A stretch of 64,000 nt of DNA from Coregonus clupeaformis (taxonomy: Eukaryota > Chordata > Actinopteri > Salmoniformes > Salmonidae). The position numbers and the translations under genes are program-made. Below the pieces are notes generated by a model. It had not been told where the DNA came from and searched no databases. It was given only the letters and a program-made list of their open reading frames with translations. This document shows, piece by piece, positions 33,878 through 44,570 of this stretch (its first letter is position 1; each line of letters begins with the position of its first letter). The DNA lies in contig NC_059225.1 in the NCBI RefSeq assembly GCF_020615455.1, forward strand, positions 40,677,546 through 40,741,545. Direction: 5' to 3'.

Positions 33878-33967
33878 GTTCTCCATCCGTCAAAAAATCA
33901 CCCGATAAACAAAAAGGCTCCCCAGTTCCTGAACAGGGCAAAGACGAGCTTCCTGAGGCCAAGACAG
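33878..33967 (+). CDS. clip4: clip4 exon: basic/serine linker
   Basis: Acceptor gagaaaag, donor gtactg, 90 nt in the shared G|GT phase. It reads SPSVKKSPDKQKGSPVPEQG and then KDELPEAKTG. It is a low-complexity linker, so the call rests on the splice sites, the phase and its position between two strong exons. Confidence 0.75.
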
Positions 33968-34322
33968 GTACTGCAGTCACATTGGAATGGGCTGTGTTGC
34001 GCTATGTATGGGAAGTATGAAGCCTCTGGAACCCATTCTGGGCGGGATTATCATATGTCAATCATGTTATAGGAGTGAAGAGCCACCTTAAAGGTATAGT
34101 TCACTTTTGTGAAGTTTTGGCTTATTTTCTACTTTGACTAACCAGCTACTTTAGGTAGAAAAGTTAAAATTTTTTTTAAAGACAACTGATAATGGAGTCG
34201 GTACGATAATCCCACCTATGTTGGTCCCTCAAGTCGACATATGTCCCATCACTAGTACAAAGTGTACATTGATACTGAACCTACCATCCCTTTCAACCGT
34301 CCCAACAGCTGACCGCAGACCT

Positions 34323-34477
34323 ATTTTACATTTACATTTTAGTAATTTAGCAGACGCTCTTATTCAGAGCGACTTACAGTTTTCTTTGTTTGTTCATACT
34401 GGTCCCCCGTAGGAAACGAACACACAACCCTGGCGTTGCAAACACCATGCTCTACCAACTGAGCTACACAGGACTAT
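34323..34477 (-). mobile_element. tRNA-derived SINE (reverse)
   Basis: The reverse strand has the head tgtagctcagttggtagagc near 34470, the box-B region and the tail gtaagtcgctctgaataaga near 34355. It is in a clip4 intron. Confidence 0.85.
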
Positions 34478-35366
34478 GGGGTGAGCAGCACAATAAAAAA
34501 AATGTCTGTAAGCATTGCTAAAAGGCTTCTCACAACTATCAGATTTCCTGGATTTGTCAGATCGATAGTCTGCAAGTTTTCATCTGCAACGAACAGAGAC
34601 TTCTCTGCTGCAATGAATACGTAATTAGACCAAAGCAAGTGGACAGAATCAACTATTTAGCATTTTGACACTCAATACATCTGCTAACATCTTCCATTTA
34701 GAGGTTTTGGAATATAATCACTTACCTTCCCCCCTACGAGTCTAGTTCCTCATCAGTTTGGAGCAGAATCTATCCTTTTTACTTAAAACGTTTTGGCGCG
34801 GGTTTAATCAATTCGTCACTCTAACTTTCACAATTCATAAACTCTTGGCCTGTGAAGGTCGTCGAAAGTTAAAGCTTAATGAGGTCCTGCCTCCAAAATG
34901 TATTTTGAAAAGCCAAATCGGATGACCCGCCCTTCCATCTCATTCCTTAAAGCCTGGGGAAAATAGAATTTTGGCTCTGTTGTACCCAAGACGAGCATTT
35001 TTATTCAATATCGATCCGTTAAAGCAGGCTCCGAAGTGCACACTATGTAGCGTGCATCGTAGACCCTAGGGAATGATAAGGAGCTCATAGCGGACATGAG
35101 AGGAATGGATGGTTCAGTATTAGGCACACACCCTATGCTGTGTGATTTAGGGTGTAGAGAAAGAGAAAGCTTCCTTTGTACGTGTTTTGCATGGAAACAT
35201 GATGCACTGCTCGATCAATGAATGACTGATGGTGGTAGTTTTCCCTCAAGGCCTGGTCACATTCATCTGAACAATGAATTCTGGTCATAGTACTTGTTTT
35301 CCCCCTTTTAAGTTTTATAATTCATTTTCCATTGCGTCATAACTCTTACTTCCTCTCCTTCCCCAG
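34478..35366. other. clip4 intron, no recognised feature
   Basis: Mostly single-copy-looking DNA. No ORF or transposon terminus is supported. Confidence 0.45.
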
Positions 35367-35549
35367 GTGCTGTCTCTCGTTCTCTCTCTTCCTCTTCATC
35401 CTCCCTGGACTCCAGACACTGGCCGACCACTCGACAGCAGCCGTTGCTGCGGCAACGGCTTCCCGCGAGGCAGAGGCAGGAACTGCTCCAGCCCAGCTCC
35501 AGAACCACTCCCCCTCCGACCCGTTCCAATCCCAGCTCCAGCTTCATTG
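35367..35549 (+). CDS. clip4: clip4 exon: serine- and glutamine-rich linker
   Basis: Acceptor ttccccag, donor gtactg, 183 nt, phase G|GT to G. It reads AVSRSLSSSSSSLDSRHW, then a Gln/Arg-rich region (RQQPLLRQRLPARQRQE) and SSRTTPPPTRSNPSSSFIG. The Ser-rich block and SSLD..H match the CLIP4 linker before CAP-Gly 2. Confidence 0.85.
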
Positions 35550-35689
35550 GTACTGCACACTCGTCATTATTTCTGGTCAATGAGATCCACTTACATTGCT
35601 TTGAGTGACAGACATACCTTATGATGGAACCAGTCGTAGAGGTGTCTCTGATTTCATTGTCCCCCACGATTGGGACTGTGTATATGTCC

Positions 35690-35960
35690 GTGCGTATGTA
35701 CGTGCGTGCGTGCGTACGTGACATGCGATAACTCAGACACCACTGGCCTGATTTTGACTAAACTTGGGTGAATAATGTGTCTTGACATAGAGATCAGGCA
35801 TTTACAAAATTACACTGATTGGCCATATGGTGGCGCTATAACAAGCTATTGAAAATGCAAACTTTGAAAAATCACGCCCCTCATCCCCTTTGACCTAAAG
35901 TCATTAAATTCTGTACATACAGTAGGTCCCTCTCCTCACAAGGAAGTGTTGTTGAAGATG
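35690..35960. repeat. Probable dispersed repeat with TACG-rich start
   Basis: A cgtacgtgcgtgcgtgcgta simple-repeat start is followed by cgataactcagacaccactg and ggccatatggtggcgctata. These words are familiar from teleost dispersed repeats, but there is no second copy here to compare. Confidence 0.35.
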
Positions 35961-36037
35961 ATAATGATGATTATATTATGGTTTACCTGATGTTACAGCT
36001 GTTTACGGTGTTAGTAAAAAAGACAGAGATGGATAAA

Positions 36038-36241
36038 AGCCTCTAGTGGCATGGGCAGCGGCAGTTAGGACTTTCACCATTTTGAATTGGTCAACTGGGT
36101 GGACTTCCAATTTCATTGGCTGATCCCTCTTGATGTCCCGGTTTAAGTAATGTACAACCGGGTCATCAAGAGGGAGCAGCCAATCGTGAAGAAGAATATT
36201 GGCTACTTCAAAATGGAGATGCCCATGCGCTCACAGAGGCC
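36038..36241. repeat. Fold-back MITE, about 200 bp
   Basis: gcctctagtggcatgggcag at the left mirrors tgcccatgcgctcacagaggc at the right. Long inner arms (ggctgatccctcttgatg and catcaagagggagcagcc) meet around taagtaatgtac. It lies 84 bp before a clip4 exon and could form a stem in the pre-mRNA. Confidence 0.8.
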
Positions 36242-36325
36242 ATAATTGGATGGATATAAGGTTGCGACCTCTTTCCATCTCTATGGTAAAAACAACAAAT
36301 TCTTCCTCCCCATCCCATGTTCCAG

Positions 36326-36460
36326 TACCCCGTAGCCGGACCCCCCCTGCCAGTAGCTCCTTGTGCGACGGGCCGGAGGTGCGCCTGGGGGAGAGGGTGT
36401 TGGTGGTGGGCCAGAGAACAGGGGTGGTCCGCTTCTACGGCAAGACCAACTTTGCCCCAG
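36326..36460 (+). CDS. clip4: clip4 exon: first half of CAP-Gly 2
   Basis: Acceptor tgttccag, donor gtcaga, 135 nt. After a short Ser/Pro linker it reads LGERVLVVGQRTGVVRFYGK and TNFAPG. The donor splits CAP-Gly 2 at the FAPG|FW position. The next exon lies 10.6 kb away, behind a transposon-filled intron. Confidence 0.95.
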
Positions 36461-37369
36461 GTCAGATCACTGTCCATACCCCAAACCCACTACACACATC
36501 ACACTACTAACTGCCATACTAACATGGTTGCGGTCAATTCTATTTAAATTCAGTCAATTCTGAAACTGCACGAAAAACTGCACGAAACATGTATTCTGTG
36601 CAAACAGTCTGACAGTACTTTTGACAGGATTTAAATCTGAAGGAATTATGGTTTGAAGTGACTAAAATGCATCAGAAAGGTATTGGGAAGTTCAGAAGAT
36701 CATCAGGCAATAATGTTTTTATGATATTCTGTGTAGAAAATAACATCATTGATGATGTCCTTTTCCCCCTAGTCTGATTTAGTGCCTGGTCTTTTCCGCT
36801 CTGTTCTAATGAGTCCTGCGCGGTGGGCATTGTAGAGGTAAACAAAAGACACATGCGTGTTCCTGCGAGTCTTATATTTCAGTGATGGGGTCATAATATT
36901 TTGTAGCTTAAACCATTCAAAAGATAGAGCCACATTTGTAGGAATCTGCTCTGTTTATTACAACAGCATCGTGTGGCTACCGGAGGTTACGAACGTAACA
37001 CCGGTTCTTTGAACCAAGCGCAATTGTTATTATTTTTCAGAGTTTCTCTCGTGACCCCATTTTCAAATCAGGTGACCCCATTATGTAGTGGGTGGTTACG
37101 ATTCAAGCACTTAGGTTATAACCACACAATAAACAGCAAGACATATGCATGCACAGACACACACACGTTGAGTACACTGTGCAGTAGAGCTTTAAGGTGC
37201 AACGCCATACACTCTATCGCTCTAAGGTTAAAGACTTAATGCTGTAGAGTTTGAAGGTCAGGGATCCTATTTGTTATGCCTCGAAGATTAAGTCCACTAC
37301 ACACTTGGGCTTGAAGGTTAATTAAACATGCGAGACAGTAGGACTCGAGACAGTTTTGTTTTCTGTCCA
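36461..37369. other. Start of the large clip4 intron
   Basis: I see no element or gene. 37170-37330 has several loosely similar words (ctaaggttaaag, cttgaaggtta) that do not form a clear tandem array. Confidence 0.4.
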
Positions 37370-38013
37370 TTCAGTCTTTTATTTTTTTGTTTTATTTTTG
37401 CATTTTCCAATTAAGAACATTCAAAACAAAACTGAGAAGATATTAGACAACAATATAACAAAGTGACAATAACCTTACAAGACACAGACAATAATGTAAA
37501 TGCAATAAAAACCATTTCAAAAAGAAAAAAAAGAGGAAAAAAAAGAGACATTGGATCATATGGTCACCTGCAGTAGGCTACATATTATACATTAAGTGTG
37601 AAACATTATATGATGATTATACAGAGATGCAATCAATGTGATATGATTGGAGATTCTCCATATTGTCACGCCCTGACTCACGGGACGTTTATTTGTTGAG
37701 TCAGGGTGTGTATATTCCGTGTTGTGTTTGTTCTATGTTGTAGTATCTATTATGTGTAGATCTATGTTGGCCGGTGTGGTTCCCAATCAGAGGCAGCTGT
37801 AGCTCATTGTCTCTGATTGGGGACCATACTTAGGCAGCCTATTGGCACTAGTGGGTTGTGGGATCTTGTTCCGTGTTAAGGTATGTTGTGTTGTGCTGCC
37901 TTGGACTTCACGTATCGTTTGTTTATTGTTTTGTTGTTGTGTTTATTCGTTAATAAACATGTATGCATATCACGCTGCGCCTTGGTCCGTCCCGTCTATA
38001 AACGATCGTGACA

Positions 38014-38279
38014 GAAGATCCCACCAAACGAGGACCAAGCAGCGTGCCCAGGAAGAGCGAATTGCCATGTCACAGGTGGGCAAATGGTGGTCATGGGAGG
38101 AGATCCTGGACGTTAAGGGATCCTGGACTTGGGAGGAGATTCAGGCCGGGATGGATCGCCGTCCTTGGGAGGAGACAGTGGAGGCGCGGTATAGAGAGGA
38201 GCAGCGGCAACGCGGAAGGCGCCGGCCGAGGAAGAAGCCCGAGAGACAGCCCCAATACATTTTTTGGGGGGGCTAAAAG
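38014..38279 (+). pseudogene. Trp/Glu/Arg-rich 5' ORF of the LTR element
   Basis: In one frame the region reads KWWSWEEILDVKGSWTWEEI, then QAGMDRRPWEETVEARYREE and a basic end RRRPRKKPERQ before a stop at 38274-38276. WEE triplets recur with a spacing of about 11-14 residues. I do not recognise a Gag domain. The overlapping frame is also open (38008-38298) and ends just before the next ORF. Which frame is real is unresolved. Confidence 0.45.
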
Positions 38280-38703
38280 GGTGGTTGGCGGAGCCTAGAG
38301 GTAGAGCAGAGCCAACTCCCCGTACTCACGCGAGGAGGAGTGTGACTGGCAGGCTCCGTGTTATGCGGAGCTACGTACTGTGTCGCCAGTGTTCCGGAAC
38401 AGTCCTGTACGTCCTGTGCTAGCACCACGCACGTGTCGTGCGAAGATGGGCATTCAGCCAGGACGGGGTGTGCCGGCTCAACGCTCCTGGTCTCCAGTAC
38501 GCCTCCTCGGTCCCGCATATCCTGCGCCTGTTCTACGAGCTGTATCGCCAGTGCGCGTGCACAACCCAGTGCGTCCTGTGCCAGCGCCCCGCATGTGTAG
38601 TGCGAAAGTGGGCAGCCAGCCAGGACGGGTTGTGCCAAATCTCCGCTCCAGACCTCCAGTCCGCCTTCGCAGTCCGGTCCGGCCCGTTCCTGCTCCTCGC
38701 ACC

Positions 38704-39100
38704 AAACCAGTGGTGCGTGTTCCCAGCCCGGCCCGGCCTGTTTCTGCTCCTCGCACCAAGCCAGTGGTGCGCGTCGCCAGCCCGGTTCGGCCTGTTCCTG
38801 CTCCTCGCACCAAGCCAGTGGTGCGCATCGCCAGCCCGGCCCGGCCTGTTCCTGCTCCTCGCACCAAGCCAGTGGTGCGCGTCGCCAGCCCAGTCCGGCC
38901 TGTTCCTGCTCCTCGCACCAAGCCAGTGGTGCGCGTCGCCAGCCCGGCCCTGACTGTTCCTGTCCCTCGCACCAAGCCAGTGGTGCGCGTCGCCAGCCGG
39001 TCCGGCTTGTTCCTGTCCCTCGCACCAAGCCAGTGGTGCGCGTCGCCGGCCTGTTCCTGCTCCTCGCACCAAGCCAGTGGTGCGTGTGTCCAGTCCGGCA
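38704..39100. repeat. 54-bp tandem repeat array
   Basis: Successive aagccagtggtgcg starts at 38704, 38758, 38812, 38866, 38920 and 38974 are exactly 54 bp apart. The next are at 39027 (53) and 39071 (44). The unit is 18 codons. Confidence 0.95.
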
Positions 39101-39129
39101 CGGCCCGTGCCTGTTCCACCGGTGCCTGG

Positions 39130-39410
39130 TCCGGCACCGGTCAGCTGCTCCACTCCGGAGCCAGAGCAGTCCGCTCCAAAGGTGCCGAGTTCAGCTCCGG
39201 TTAGCTGCTCCACTCCGGAGCCAGAGCAATCCGCTCCACCGGGGTCCAGTCCAGCTCCGGTTAGCGGCTCCACTCCGGAGCCAGAGCAGTCCGCTCCACC
39301 GGTGCCTGATCCAGCTCCGGTCAGCGGCTCCACTCCGGAGCCAGAGCAGTTCGCTCCACCGTCGTCGGGTCCAGCTCCAGTCAGCGGTTCCAGTCCAGAC
39401 CCAGACCCTC
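39130..39410. repeat. 60-bp tandem repeat array
   Basis: Four to five units containing ccactccggagccagagca recur every 60 bp (20 codons). The last unit is more diverged. Confidence 0.93.
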
Positions 39411-40086
39411 TCCAGGTTCGGGGTCTCCCACACCAGGGTCCAGACAGGGCTTGGTACTTCGTGGGAGAAAGGAGAGGGGAAGCAGCGCGCCGAGGTCCAG
39501 ACCAGGGGTGCAACAGGGAGGCGGAGAATAGGTGGTGGTCACGCCCGGAGCCGGATCCGCCTCCGAGGCGGAATGCCCACCCGGCCCCTACCCTGTTATG
39601 TTTATGTGGCGCGGTCGGAGTCCGCACCTTTGGGGGGGGGGTACTGTCACGCCCTGACTCAGGGGACGTTTATTTGTTGAGTCAGGGTGTGTATATTCCG
39701 TGTTGTGTTTGTTCTAAGTTGTGGTATCTATTATGTGTAGATCTATGTTGGCCGGTGTGGTTCCCAATCAAAGGCAGCTGTAGCTCATTGTCTCTGATTG
39801 GGGACCATACTTAGGCAGCCTATTGGCACTAGTGGGTTGTGGGATCTTGTTCCATGTTAAGGTATGCTGTGTTGTGCTGCCTTGGACTGTTTTGTCGTTG
39901 TGTTTATTTGTTAATAAACATGTATGCATATCACGCTGCGCCTTGGTCCGTCCCGTCTATAAACGATCGTGACACATATAATCAATAAAAGGTTGCCAAA
40001 TTCTGTAAAATGTCTCTGACTTATTCCTCAAGCAGTAAGTAATTTTATCCAGTGGGATACAGCTATTAACTTCAGACATCCACATT

Positions 40087-40140
<54 letters not shown>

Positions 40141-40141
40141 T
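40087..40141. repeat. (TAA)n microsatellite
   Basis: About 18 TAA units inside the L1 C-terminal remnant. Confidence 0.97.
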
Positions 40142-40321
40142 TGAGTAGAGTTATTGAAACTGGCAGGGGGTATCTGATTTCCATTTCAAGGCAATACATT
40201 TCTTGGCAATCGCTAACAATATTTCTGTTAGCTTTATAGTGTGGCTTTGCCTAAGATTGGAATTAGTAAAGTTACCCAATAGACAGACCTCTGGGTCTAA
40301 AAGGAATGCAGCCCCATTAAT

Positions 40322-41738
40322 TGGTTTCTCAAATGACTGCCTCGCCTGGTTCACCAACTACTTCTCAGATAGAGTTCAATGTCAAATCGGAAGGCCTGTT
40401 GTCTGGACCTAAGACAGTCTCTATGGGGGTGCCACAGGGTTCAATTCTCGGGCCGACTCTATTCTCTGTGTATATCAATGATGTCGCTCTTGCTGCTGGT
40501 GACTCTCAGATCCACCTCTACGCAGACGACACCATTTTGTATACATCTGGCCCTTCATTGGACACTGTGTTAACAAACCTCCAAAGAGCTTAAATGCCAT
40601 ACAACACTCCTTCCATAGCCTCCAACTGCTCTTAAACGCTAGTAAATGCATGCTCTTCAATCGAACGCTGCTTTCACCCGCCCGACCGACTGGAATCTCT
40701 ACACTCGGCGGGTCTGACTTAGAATATGTGGACAACTACAAATACCTAGGTGTCAGGTTAGACCGTAAACTCTCCTTCCAGACTCACATTAAGCATCTCC
40801 AATCCAAAGTTAAATCTAGAATTGGCTTCCTATTTCGCAACAAAGCCTCCACTCATGCTGCTAAACATGCCCTTGTGAAACAGACTATCCTACCGATCCT
40901 TGACTTTGGCGATGTCATTTACAAAATAGCTTCCAACACTCTACTCAGCAAATTGGATGTAGTCTATCACAGTGCCATCCATTTTGTCACCAAAGCCCCA
41001 TATACTACCCACCATTGTGACCTGTATGCTCTCGTTGGCTGGCCCTCACTACATATTTGTCGCCAAACCCACTGGCTCCAGGTCATCTATAAATCACATC
41101 TAGGCAAATCCCCGCCTTATCTTAGCTCATTGGTCACCATAGCAACACCCACCCGTAGTATGCGTTCCATCAGGTATATCTCAGTGGTCATCCCCAAAGC
41201 CAACACCTCCTTTGGCCGCCATTCCTTCCAGTACTCTGCTGCAAATGACTGGAACGAACTGCATAAATCTCTGAAGCTGGAGACTCTTATCTCCCTCACT
41301 AACTTTAATCATCAGTTGTCAGAGCAGCTTACCAATCACTGCACCTGTACACAGCCCATCTGTAATTAGTCCACCCAACTACCTCATCCCCATATTGTTA
41401 TTTACATTGTTATTTATTTTGCTCATTTGCACCCCAGTATCTCTATTTGCACATCATCTTCTGCACATCTATCACTCCAGTGTTAATACTAAATTGTAAA
41501 TATTTTGCACTATGGCCTATTTATTTCCTTACCTCCATAACTTACTACATTTACACACACTGTATATAGATTTTCTGTTGTGTTATTGACTGTACGTTTT
41601 GTTTATTCCATATGTAACTCTGTGTTGTTGTTGTTTTAATCGCACTGCTTTGCTTTATCTTGGCCAGGTCGCAGTTGTAAATGAGAACTTGTTCTCAACT
41701 GGCTTACCTGGTTAAATAAAGGTAAAAAAAAAAAAAAA
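40322..41738 (+). mobile_element. L2-type LINE, 5'-truncated, with HpaI-SINE-like tail
   Basis: It reads CLAWFTNYFSDRVQ, then GVPQGSILGPTLFSVYINDV, LYADDTILY (active site near 40520), KCMLFN, DNYKYLGVRLDRKLSFQTHI, ILPILDFGDVIYK and APYTTHHCDLYALVGWPSLH. The stretch 40650-41369 is open for 239 codons; frameshifts lie near 40380 and 40590. The 3' UTR ends gagaacttgttctcaactgg and ggttaaataaaggtaaaa, the tail type shared by salmonid HpaI-like SINEs and their partner L2 LINE (SalL2/RSg-1 type). It is 5'-truncated into the L1 remnant. Confidence 0.9.
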
Positions 41739-41774
41739 GGATATGGTATCGCATACCCCTTGCCAGAAGCTGTG

Positions 41775-43266
41775 TACAGTTGTGGTCAAAAGTTTTGAGA
41801 ATGACACTAGTATTGGTCTTCACAAAGTTCGCTGCTTCAGTATTATGATATATTTTTGTCAGATGTTACTATGGTATACAGAAGTATAATTACAAGCATT
41901 CCATAAGTGTCAAAGGCTTTTATTGACAATTACATTAAGTTTATGCAAAGAGTCAATATTTGCAGTGTTGACCCTTCTTTTTCAAGACCTCTGCAATCCG
42001 CCCTGGCATGCTAGCAATTAACTTCTGGGCCACATCCTGACTGATGGCAGCCCATTCTTGCATAATCAATGCTTGGAGTTTGTCAGAATGGGTTTTTGTT
42101 TGTCCACCCGCCTCTTGAGTTCTCAATGGGATTAAGGTCTGTGGAGTTTCCTGGCCATGGACCCAAAAATGTCGATGTTTTGTTTCCCCGAGCCACTTAG
42201 TTATCACTTTTGCCTCACCTTACTTTTGCAAGGTGCTCCATCATGCTGGAAAAGGCATTGTTCGTCACCAAACTGTTATTGGATGGTTAGGAGAAGTTGC
42301 TCTCGGAGGATGTGTTGGTACCATTCTTTATTCATGGCTGTGTTCTTAGGCAAAATTGTGAGTGAGTCCACTCCCTTGGCTGAGAAGCAACCCCACACAT
42401 GAATGGTCTCAGGATGCTTTATTGTTGGCATGACACAGGACTGATGGTAGCGCTCACCTTGTCTTCTCTGGACAAGCTTTTTTCCGGATCACCAAACAAT
42501 CGGAAAGGGGATTCATCAGAGAAAATGACTTTACCCCAGTCCTCAGCAGTCCAATCCCTGTACCTTTTGCAGAATATCAGTCTGTCCCTGATGTTTTTCC
42601 TGGAGAGAAGTGGCTTCCTCGCTGCCCTTCTTGACACCAGGCCATCCTCCAAAAGTCTTTGCCTCACTGTGCGTGCAGATGCACTCACACCTGCCTGCTA
42701 CCATTCCTGAGCAAGCTCTGCACTGGTGGTGCCCCGATTCCGCAGCTGAATCAACTTTAGGAGACGGTCCTGGTGCTTGCTGGACTTTCTTGGGCGCTCT
42801 GAAGCCTTTTTCACAACAATTGAACCTTTCTCCTTGAAGTTCTTGATGATCCGATAAATGGTTGATTTAGGTGCAATCTTACTAGCAGCAATATCCTTGC
42901 CTGTGAAGCCCTTTTTATGCAAAGCAATGATGACGGCACGCGTTTCCTTGCAGGTAACCATGGTTAACAGAGGAATAACAATGATTTCAAGCACCACCCT
43001 CCTTTTAAAGCTTCCAGTCTGTTATTCTAACTCAATCAGCATGACAGAGTGATCTCCAGCCTTGTCCTCGTCAACACTCTCACATGTGTTAACGAGAGAA
43101 TCACTGACATGAGGGACAAGAGGGAATTTGCAATTAATTGCAATTCATTTGATCACTCTTCATAACATTCTGGAGTATATGCAAATTGCCATCATAAAAA
43201 CTGAGGCAGCAGACTTTGTGAATATTAATATTTGTGTCGTTCTTCAAACTGTTGACCACGACTGTA
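41775..43266 (-). mobile_element. Tc1 transposon F, complete ends
   Basis: TA-flanked termini cagttgtggtcaaaagtttt and the inverted ttgaccacgactg enclose a transposase on the reverse strand. It starts at 42961 (MVTCKETRAVIIALHKKGFT), with the HTH region and KSTIYRIIKNFKEKGS. There is a single TAG at 42698-42700, then FSDESPFRLFGDPE (first Asp), a damaged middle with a stop near 42419, and the C-terminus ALIMQEWAAISQDVAQKLIA to KKKGQHCKY (stop at 41953). It is a distinct Tc1 family, found once in this window. Confidence 0.92.
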
Positions 43267-43339
43267 CACTATATAATAAACTTGAGTGAAAGGTCATGTT
43301 AGAATATTTTTTAAAAATACTGATAGAAAGGCAATACAA

Positions 43340-43695
43340 GGCCTCCTGAGTGGCACAGCGGTCTAAGGGACATCATCGCAGTGCTAGAGGCGTCACTACA
43401 GACCCAGGTTTGATCCCGGGCTGTACCAGAACCGGCTGTGATCGGGAGTCCCATAGGGCGGCACACAATTGGCCCAGCGTCATCCGGGTTAGGGGAGGGT
43501 TTGGCCGATGGGGGCTTTACGTGGTCATCGCGCGCTAGCGACTTCTTGTGGCTGACCTCGGGTCGTCAGGTGAACAGTGTTTTCTCCAACACATTGGTGC
43601 GGCTGACTTCCGGGTTAAGAAGAGCGGACCTTAGCCTCCTGAGCCCGTTGGGGACTTGCAGCGATGAGACAAGATCGAAATTGGGGCAAAATGAC
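43340..43695 (+). mobile_element. tRNA-derived SINE, near complete
   Basis: The head is tRNA-like (cctcctgagtggcacagcgg, box B ggtttgatcccgg). The body includes ggcggcacacaattggccca and gctgacttccgggttaag, and the end reads tgagacaagatcg...ggggcaaaatgac. It is the same SINE type as the first half of the composite at 11657 and the fragment at 33635. Confidence 0.8.
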
Positions 43696-43850
43696 AATAC
43701 AACTTACGCCTACTGTAGACACAAAATGTAAACCATTACGCCTACTGTAGATACAAAATGTAAACCAGCAAAATACAAAAAGTTGTTTTGTTTTTGCATG
43801 ACTATACAATAAAAAAAAACAAGTGCAGACTTCAGAGCAGCCATTGTATG

Positions 43851-44283
43851 TACAGTTGAAGTCGGAAGTTTACATACACTAAGGTTGGAGTCATTAACAC
43901 TTGTTTTTCAACCACTCCACACATTTCTTGTTAACAAACTATAGTTTTGGCAAGTCGGTTAGGACATCTACTTTGTGCATGACACAAGTAATTTTTTCAA
44001 CAATTGTTTACTGATATATTATTTCACTTATAATTCACTGTATCACAATTCCAGTGGGTCAGAAGTTTACATACACTAGGTTGACTGTGCCTTTAAACAG
44101 CTTGGAAAATTGGCTGATTTCTTTTGATTTTCCCATGATGTCAAGCAAAGAGGCAATGAGTTTGAAGGTAGGCCTTGAAATACATCCACAGGTACACCTC
44201 CAATTGACTCAAATGATGTCAATTAGCCTATCAGAAGCTTCTAAAGCCATGACATCATTTTCTGGAATTTTCAAGTTTCAAGG
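43851..44283. mobile_element. Sleeping Beauty-type Tc1 fragment, rearranged
   Basis: The terminus cagttgaagtcggaagttta at 43853 and the inner direct repeat gtcagaagtttacatacact at 44059 show the IR/DR layout of this family. From about 44098 the sequence appears inverted relative to the usual order: the reverse strand reads aaaatgatgtcatggcttta toward 44100. No transposase domain remains. It abuts an L1 remnant. Confidence 0.75.
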
Positions 44284-44499
44284 ACATTCAGTTCGGCACA
44301 GTGTTTTCCGTTCAACCCTTTAGTATAAGCAATTATCTGTCCCCTCAGACAGGCTTTCAATGCATCCCAAAGAATGAAACTGTCAGGAGCAGAGGGTTTG
44401 TTTGTCAAAGTAAAAATATTGATCTGCTCTTTGATGAATACACAAAATTCTAGTTGCTTCAGGAGTGTAGAATTTTGTCTGCATCTATATGCTCCATTT

Positions 44500-44570
44500 A
44501 TGAAAATGTATGCACTCACTAACTGTAAGTTGCTCTGGATAAGAGCGTCTGCTAAATGTCAAATGTAAAA
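44500..44570 (+). mobile_element. SINE 3' tail fragment
   Basis: atgcactcactaactgtaag and gctctggataagagcgtctg without a tRNA-like head, lying inside the L1 remnant. Confidence 0.8.

Larger units (their letters stand above)
38380..39640 (+). pseudogene. Proline-rich tandem-repeat ORF of the LTR element (frameshifted)
   Basis: From 38380 the frame gives about eight 54-bp units (38704-39100) encoding KPVVRVASPARPVPAPRT-like 18-mers. A 1-bp loss near 38997 and a shortened unit near 39050 shift the frame. The second array (39130-39410) has 60-bp units encoding PVSGSTPEPEQSAP plus PVPDPA. After that the frame reads through DRAWYFVGERRGEAARRG to the LTR. The product would be disordered, basic then acidic, with PxxP motifs. 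No enzymatic domain is visible. Its role in the element is unknown. Confidence 0.6.
37664..39974 (+). mobile_element. Non-autonomous LTR retrotransposon with proline-rich repeat ORF
   Basis: Two similar LTRs (37664-38013 and 39645-39974), each tgtcacgccctg...gatcgtgaca, enclose 1631 bp. The 5-bp duplication catat is at 37659-37663 and 39975-39979. A G-run (39630-39640) just before the 3' LTR acts as polypurine tract. I counted about eight substitutions and one 20-bp deletion between the LTRs, roughly 2-3 percent, so the insertion is moderately young. No protease, RT or integrase is present, so it must be moved by proteins from another element. Inserted in an L1 remnant inside a clip4 intron. 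Confidence 0.92.
37370..40330 (-). mobile_element. L1-type LINE 3' end, split by an LTR element
   Basis: The reverse strand 40330-40150 reads AAFLLDPEVCLLGNFTNSNL, then KKCIALKWKSD. After an ATT microsatellite comes CIPLDKITYCLRNKSETFYR and IWQPFIDY near 40060-39990. These are the C-terminal ORF2 motifs of fish L1-type elements. The frame is cut at 39979 by the LTR element, and an A- and T-rich 3' portion resumes at 37658-37370. Confidence 0.65.

Noticed and set aside
37170..37330. Possible minisatellite of ctaaggttaaag-like words
   Set aside because: The spacing and sequence are too irregular to support a tandem array.
38273..39627. Reverse-strand ORFs of 364, 251 and 219 codons across the LTR element
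   Set aside because: They mirror the tandem repeats, whose unit lengths are multiples of three and keep every frame open. The forward frame has the element's orientation.
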